A stretch of DNA of 61,927 nt from Cladosporium sp. IMV 00045 (taxonomy: Eukaryota; Ascomycota; Dothideomycetes; Cladosporiales; Cladosporiaceae): the NCBI GenBank assembly GCA_001931905.2, contig MSJI02000568.1:1-61927 (forward strand), written 5' to 3'. Position 1 is the first letter of the stretch; the number at the start of each line of letters is the position of its first letter. Position numbers and translations under genes: made by a program. The notes below the pieces were generated by a model, which saw only the letters and a list, made by a program, of their open reading frames with translations, ran no database searches and was not told the origin of the DNA. Positions 58,985 through 61,927 of this stretch are shown here, in pieces.

Positions 58985-61268
58985 TGTGTTGTGAAGGTAT
59001 TGCCGGAGAGTGGGAGCAACCAGGGGTTATAGGTGTCGCGTGAGATGTTCGAAGTGCGAAATGTGTACAGGTCGGCAAGCGGCGGGGGCGATTCAGATCG
59101 CAGACATTAATTGTAGTCGTAGGCCAGAGGAGTAGTTATGTACAGGGCAGCAGTGAGTGTTGGGCCAATCGGCTCCTGGCGCAAATGGCAGGGTGTACTG
59201 CTGAAGTATATGTGTATTCAGGCGAAATGAGTGACTGAAAGAGCGGCAGAGAGGCAAAGAGGTAAATCAACACTCGGGAGAAGTGAAGACGGCTTGAAGA
59301 CGGAAGAGCAGAGAGAAGGTAAATTGCAGGCTAAGAGAGAAAGGAAGTCGGGAAAGGGTTTGGTGTCAACACGAGAGGAGGGACCGCGAAGAGACGAGAT
59401 GGATCTCCTATCTGAGTAGCAGCGGAGAGAAATGTGGGTTTACCCTAGCCTTGTAGCTGAACTGGCGCCTGGCCAGAAACGGGTGGCACAGTTGGCAACA
59501 GTGGGTTTTGAGTTCGGGGTAGAGCCGTGGTGACCAGTAGGGAAGAGCAACTCATGGACAAGCTCGACAAGTTGAGCAGATGGTGGCTGTGCGTAGTTGC
59601 GAATGACAAGGCAGAAGGGAAGGAGAGACGGCCATTGGTGCGGCGCGGGATGGCGAGGAGATGTGGCAGCGTTACAGCGATGATCAAAAAGCCATCAGCC
59701 TCGATGGATGCGCCGCTTCTGTTCTCCTAACTCCATGCGGAAGAGACGGGTAAGACTATGCTGGCAAACAATCATATCTGCAATCGACCTCTGAGCTCCC
59801 TCGCTCCCTTCATTTCGGGGGGAAGTTTGATGATGTGGGTGGAGACGTTGGCGGTGCTTGGACGAAAAGCGATGCCGGGCCACCAACAAGAACTCGTCGA
59901 CTGCCGGAACAAGGGCATGAGCCGATATTAGTCCAGGCACTGCTGTTGAATTGCATTTGCGACAGATTATTACTTTGTTATTGTCGTCGTTCCTCGTCTT
60001 GTTGCTCCTTGCATTCTGGCAGCGTTTCTCTGGTCGTGTGATCTTCCTGCATAACTCTCTCATATTGATCGCCGTTGGATGCCGTGAAGTGCCGGAAAAT
60101 CACCCAAGCCACGCTCACTAACAATATGCCAGGTTCGCAGCACCGTTATGGTGTACCACCAATTCTGCATGTACCTGCGTACCTTTCCGTTCTGCTGCGC
60201 ACGCGATCGGTGGCACACGAGTCTTTGCCCGACGCAGCCAAGCGGCGCTCGCTTGGAGAGTGGAAAAGCTTGATCGTCTTGTTTCCAACGCAGCCACAAT
60301 TTGAATTCAGCCCAGCTTTTTTCTATTTGAGGGGTGGCGGTTGGCGGCCTGCTTTTACCGAATCGCCGGCTATGCCGTCTGTTGCTGCCTCCCAACTTCT
60401 CCATACCAACAAAATCCACTTCAGCTGTACGAGGAACGATCGTCGGAGGATTCCATCCGAGTGCGAGTGCGAATTTTAGGTCAATTCCTTTTGCATCCAT
60501 CTTTCTCGTAGGAATATGGCAGCCTGATTCAACGCATGCAGAATCATCAATCGCACGCTTCTGATGAGTGCTTGCGTATGCTTGCCGCGCTTCTTCCGGG
60601 GCTGGCAATGATCTCTTCATGATCTCCAAAATCAAGCAATGTAATGATGATACAGATCTTCATCCACCGCAAACGCCTGTCGCGTGTGACGACACCCGTT
60701 TCACTCTCCACCCTCCCCCTTCCGAAAGCCTAAGCGATCGCGCAATCAAACACGTCGATGGCGTCTGCTAAGCAACAACAACTTGGGTGGAGAGTCGAAC
60801 CCGACATCTTTCGTTCCAAGGAATCATTTTTGGCGACGTGATAGTGCTCCAGTGGTGATCGGTCGAAATGCCTCCGTCACTACTGTGCAGTCGGAGAAAC
60901 CAGGCGCGAACACAGCCCTCTCCCCCCACTTCCTTTCAATGCATGCCAACATTACCTATTCTTGCCATGTGTACGCCAAGTCAACGCCGTCTTGTCAGTT
61001 GGTGTTGGTCGGAGAGAGCTTCTCCGGTGGATAGGTAGATGTCAGGTGAAAGTAGTTGCGCTTCCTATCCTTCCTTAACGGACGTACATAGATTCTTTTG
61101 GTCAGTCTGTAGTAAGATTCGCCAAAGTCATTATCAAACATGGCTCATCGCAATGCAAAAACACATAAGGCAGGTAGATTTTCTGGCATTGGTCTTTCGC
61201 TGCGCAAAAACACTTATTGAGCAAACAAGAGCAAAAGAAAAAGTGAAGCTTGATCAAGCTTGATGAAG
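58985..61268. other. Long intergenic region, no gene supported
   Basis: About 2.3 kb. A minus-strand frame of about 186 codons near 60060-60620 lacks coding-like codon choice and domains. Confidence 0.4.
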
Positions 61269-61362
61269 CTCCTCACAGTGGGCTCGAACCACTAACCTTC
61301 CGGTGTGCTGAGATCGCAAGGATTCTAACAGCCGAACGCGCTACCGGTTGCGCCAGCGAGGA
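61269..61362 (-). tRNA. tRNA-Asn (anticodon GUU) with intron
   Basis: On the minus strand: acceptor TCCTCGC pairs with GTGAGGA; D-stem GCGC/GCGC around AACCGGTA; anticodon stem TTCGG/CCGGA; loop CT-GTT-A then a 21-nt intron after the base next to the anticodon, the standard position; T-arm AGTGG-TTCGAGC-CCACT. The predicted mature RNA is 73 nt before CCA addition. Confidence 0.93.
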
Positions 61363-61692
61363 TGGAAAATCGCTTTGATTTGATGAGAGTCCATGTTGGG
61401 GCATAAATTATATAGCTTTTTTGATGATCGTCCCGAGGCAATCCTTCGTTCTCCCAAACCAAAGGCGCCCCAAGGACAACATGGATCAGATCTCTACTCA
61501 TACGATCGAGTAGGTATAGGTAGTTGTTCTGGAGAAGCTGATGTCAAGCATGAGATTAAGCTTAGGCCAAAAGCGGCGTTTGAGTGAGCCAACTTGGACT
61601 TCGTCCCCACCTAGGTACCTTGCTTGAAGTCGTCAGTCGTCTCTTCACAACAGCTCATCTTCCAAAACCTACACCTCCGCCACATCGCAATC
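61363..61692. other. Intergenic region before the capping enzyme
   Basis: About 330 bp, no gene seen. AT-rich next to the tRNA. Confidence 0.5.
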
Positions 61693-61927
61693 ATGGGCTC
61701 CTCAGTAACACTAGACGATGTCGGCCAGAAAATCCCCATCGAAGACATGCAATTCCACCGCGGCACCATCGCCGACCTGCTGGGCCGCCAACAACTCTCG
61801 TTCCCCGGCGCGCAACCCGTCTCGTTTGCGCGCAACCACTTCGCCGAACTCCAACGCACCGACTACTACCTCTGCGAAAAGACCGACGGCATCAGATGCC
61901 TGCTCTACCTGACCGCCTTCCTGGGCA
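61693..61927 (+). CDS. CEG1: mRNA capping enzyme, guanylyltransferase subunit (5' end only)
   Basis: The first 78 codons are present and the gene runs off the window. The motif CEKTDGIR holds the nucleotidyl-transferase active-site Lys (residue 63) of the KxDG type, and the preceding FPGAQPVSFARNHFAEL is typical of fungal guanylyltransferases. The enzyme transfers GMP to the 5' end of nascent Pol II transcripts in the nucleus. The ATG is the first in frame. Confidence 0.9.
   Translation, partial: MGSSVTLDDVGQKIPIEDMQFHRGTIADLLGRQQLSFPGAQPVSFARNHFAELQRTDYYLCEKTDGIRCLLYLTAFLG

Noticed and set aside
60060..60620. Minus-strand frame of about 186 codons
   Set aside because: No domain, mixed third-position codon choice and competing open frames on the other strand; too weak to call a gene.

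Overview
This window is nuclear DNA from a filamentous ascomycete (Pezizomycotina, most likely a Dothideomycete; the class is inference). The signs are short spliceosomal introns, mostly 53-80 nt, with GTAAGT- or GTATGT-type donors and CAG/TAG acceptors; compact genes on both strands with moderate to high GC; and fungal families such as Zn2Cys6 regulators, DUF3112 receptor-like proteins, DUF6536 membrane proteins and GT90/CAP10 enzymes. No operons, CRISPR arrays, insertion sequences or intact transposons were seen. I found 26 protein genes (two cut by the window edges), one relic gene and one intron-containing tRNA-Asn(GUU). Exon joins were derived by hand from reading frame, splice consensus and protein-family continuity.

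Positions 1-11335: the 3' end of a Ser/Thr/Ala-rich protein; a Baeyer-Villiger-type flavin monooxygenase with a C-terminal membrane anchor; a small coiled-coil protein; a DUF3112 seven-helix protein divergent from a Zn2Cys6 regulator; and a ZIP zinc transporter. Positions 11336-25886: a large UBP12/USP15-type deubiquitinase, a BTB protein, an EBP-type sterol isomerase, and a glycerol module in which glycerol kinase and an aquaglyceroporin are divergently transcribed with relic coding sequence between them.

Positions 25887-45190: a DUF6536 membrane protein, a GT90 glycosyltransferase, a Gly/Pro-rich protein, RNA polymerase II subunit RPB9 divergent from the ESS1/PIN1 prolyl isomerase, a Pro-rich unknown, mitochondrial ribosomal protein uL14m divergent from the H4K20 methyltransferase SET9, and dihydrofolate reductase.

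Positions 45191-53086 hold an apparent amine-use cluster: an APC-family permease, a Zn2Cys6 regulator and a copper amine oxidase, with GATA-type motifs upstream of the permease and of the oxidase. Then come a membrane-anchored fucose-lectin-like protein, a PAP2/Aur1-like membrane enzyme, the tRNA and the start of the mRNA capping enzyme.

The most unusual observation is in RPB9. The canonical protein needs a 419-nt intron, but the second exon reads straight into that intron for about 100 further codons with coding-like codon choice and two extra CxxC pairs, so the locus could make a second protein with a different C-terminus.
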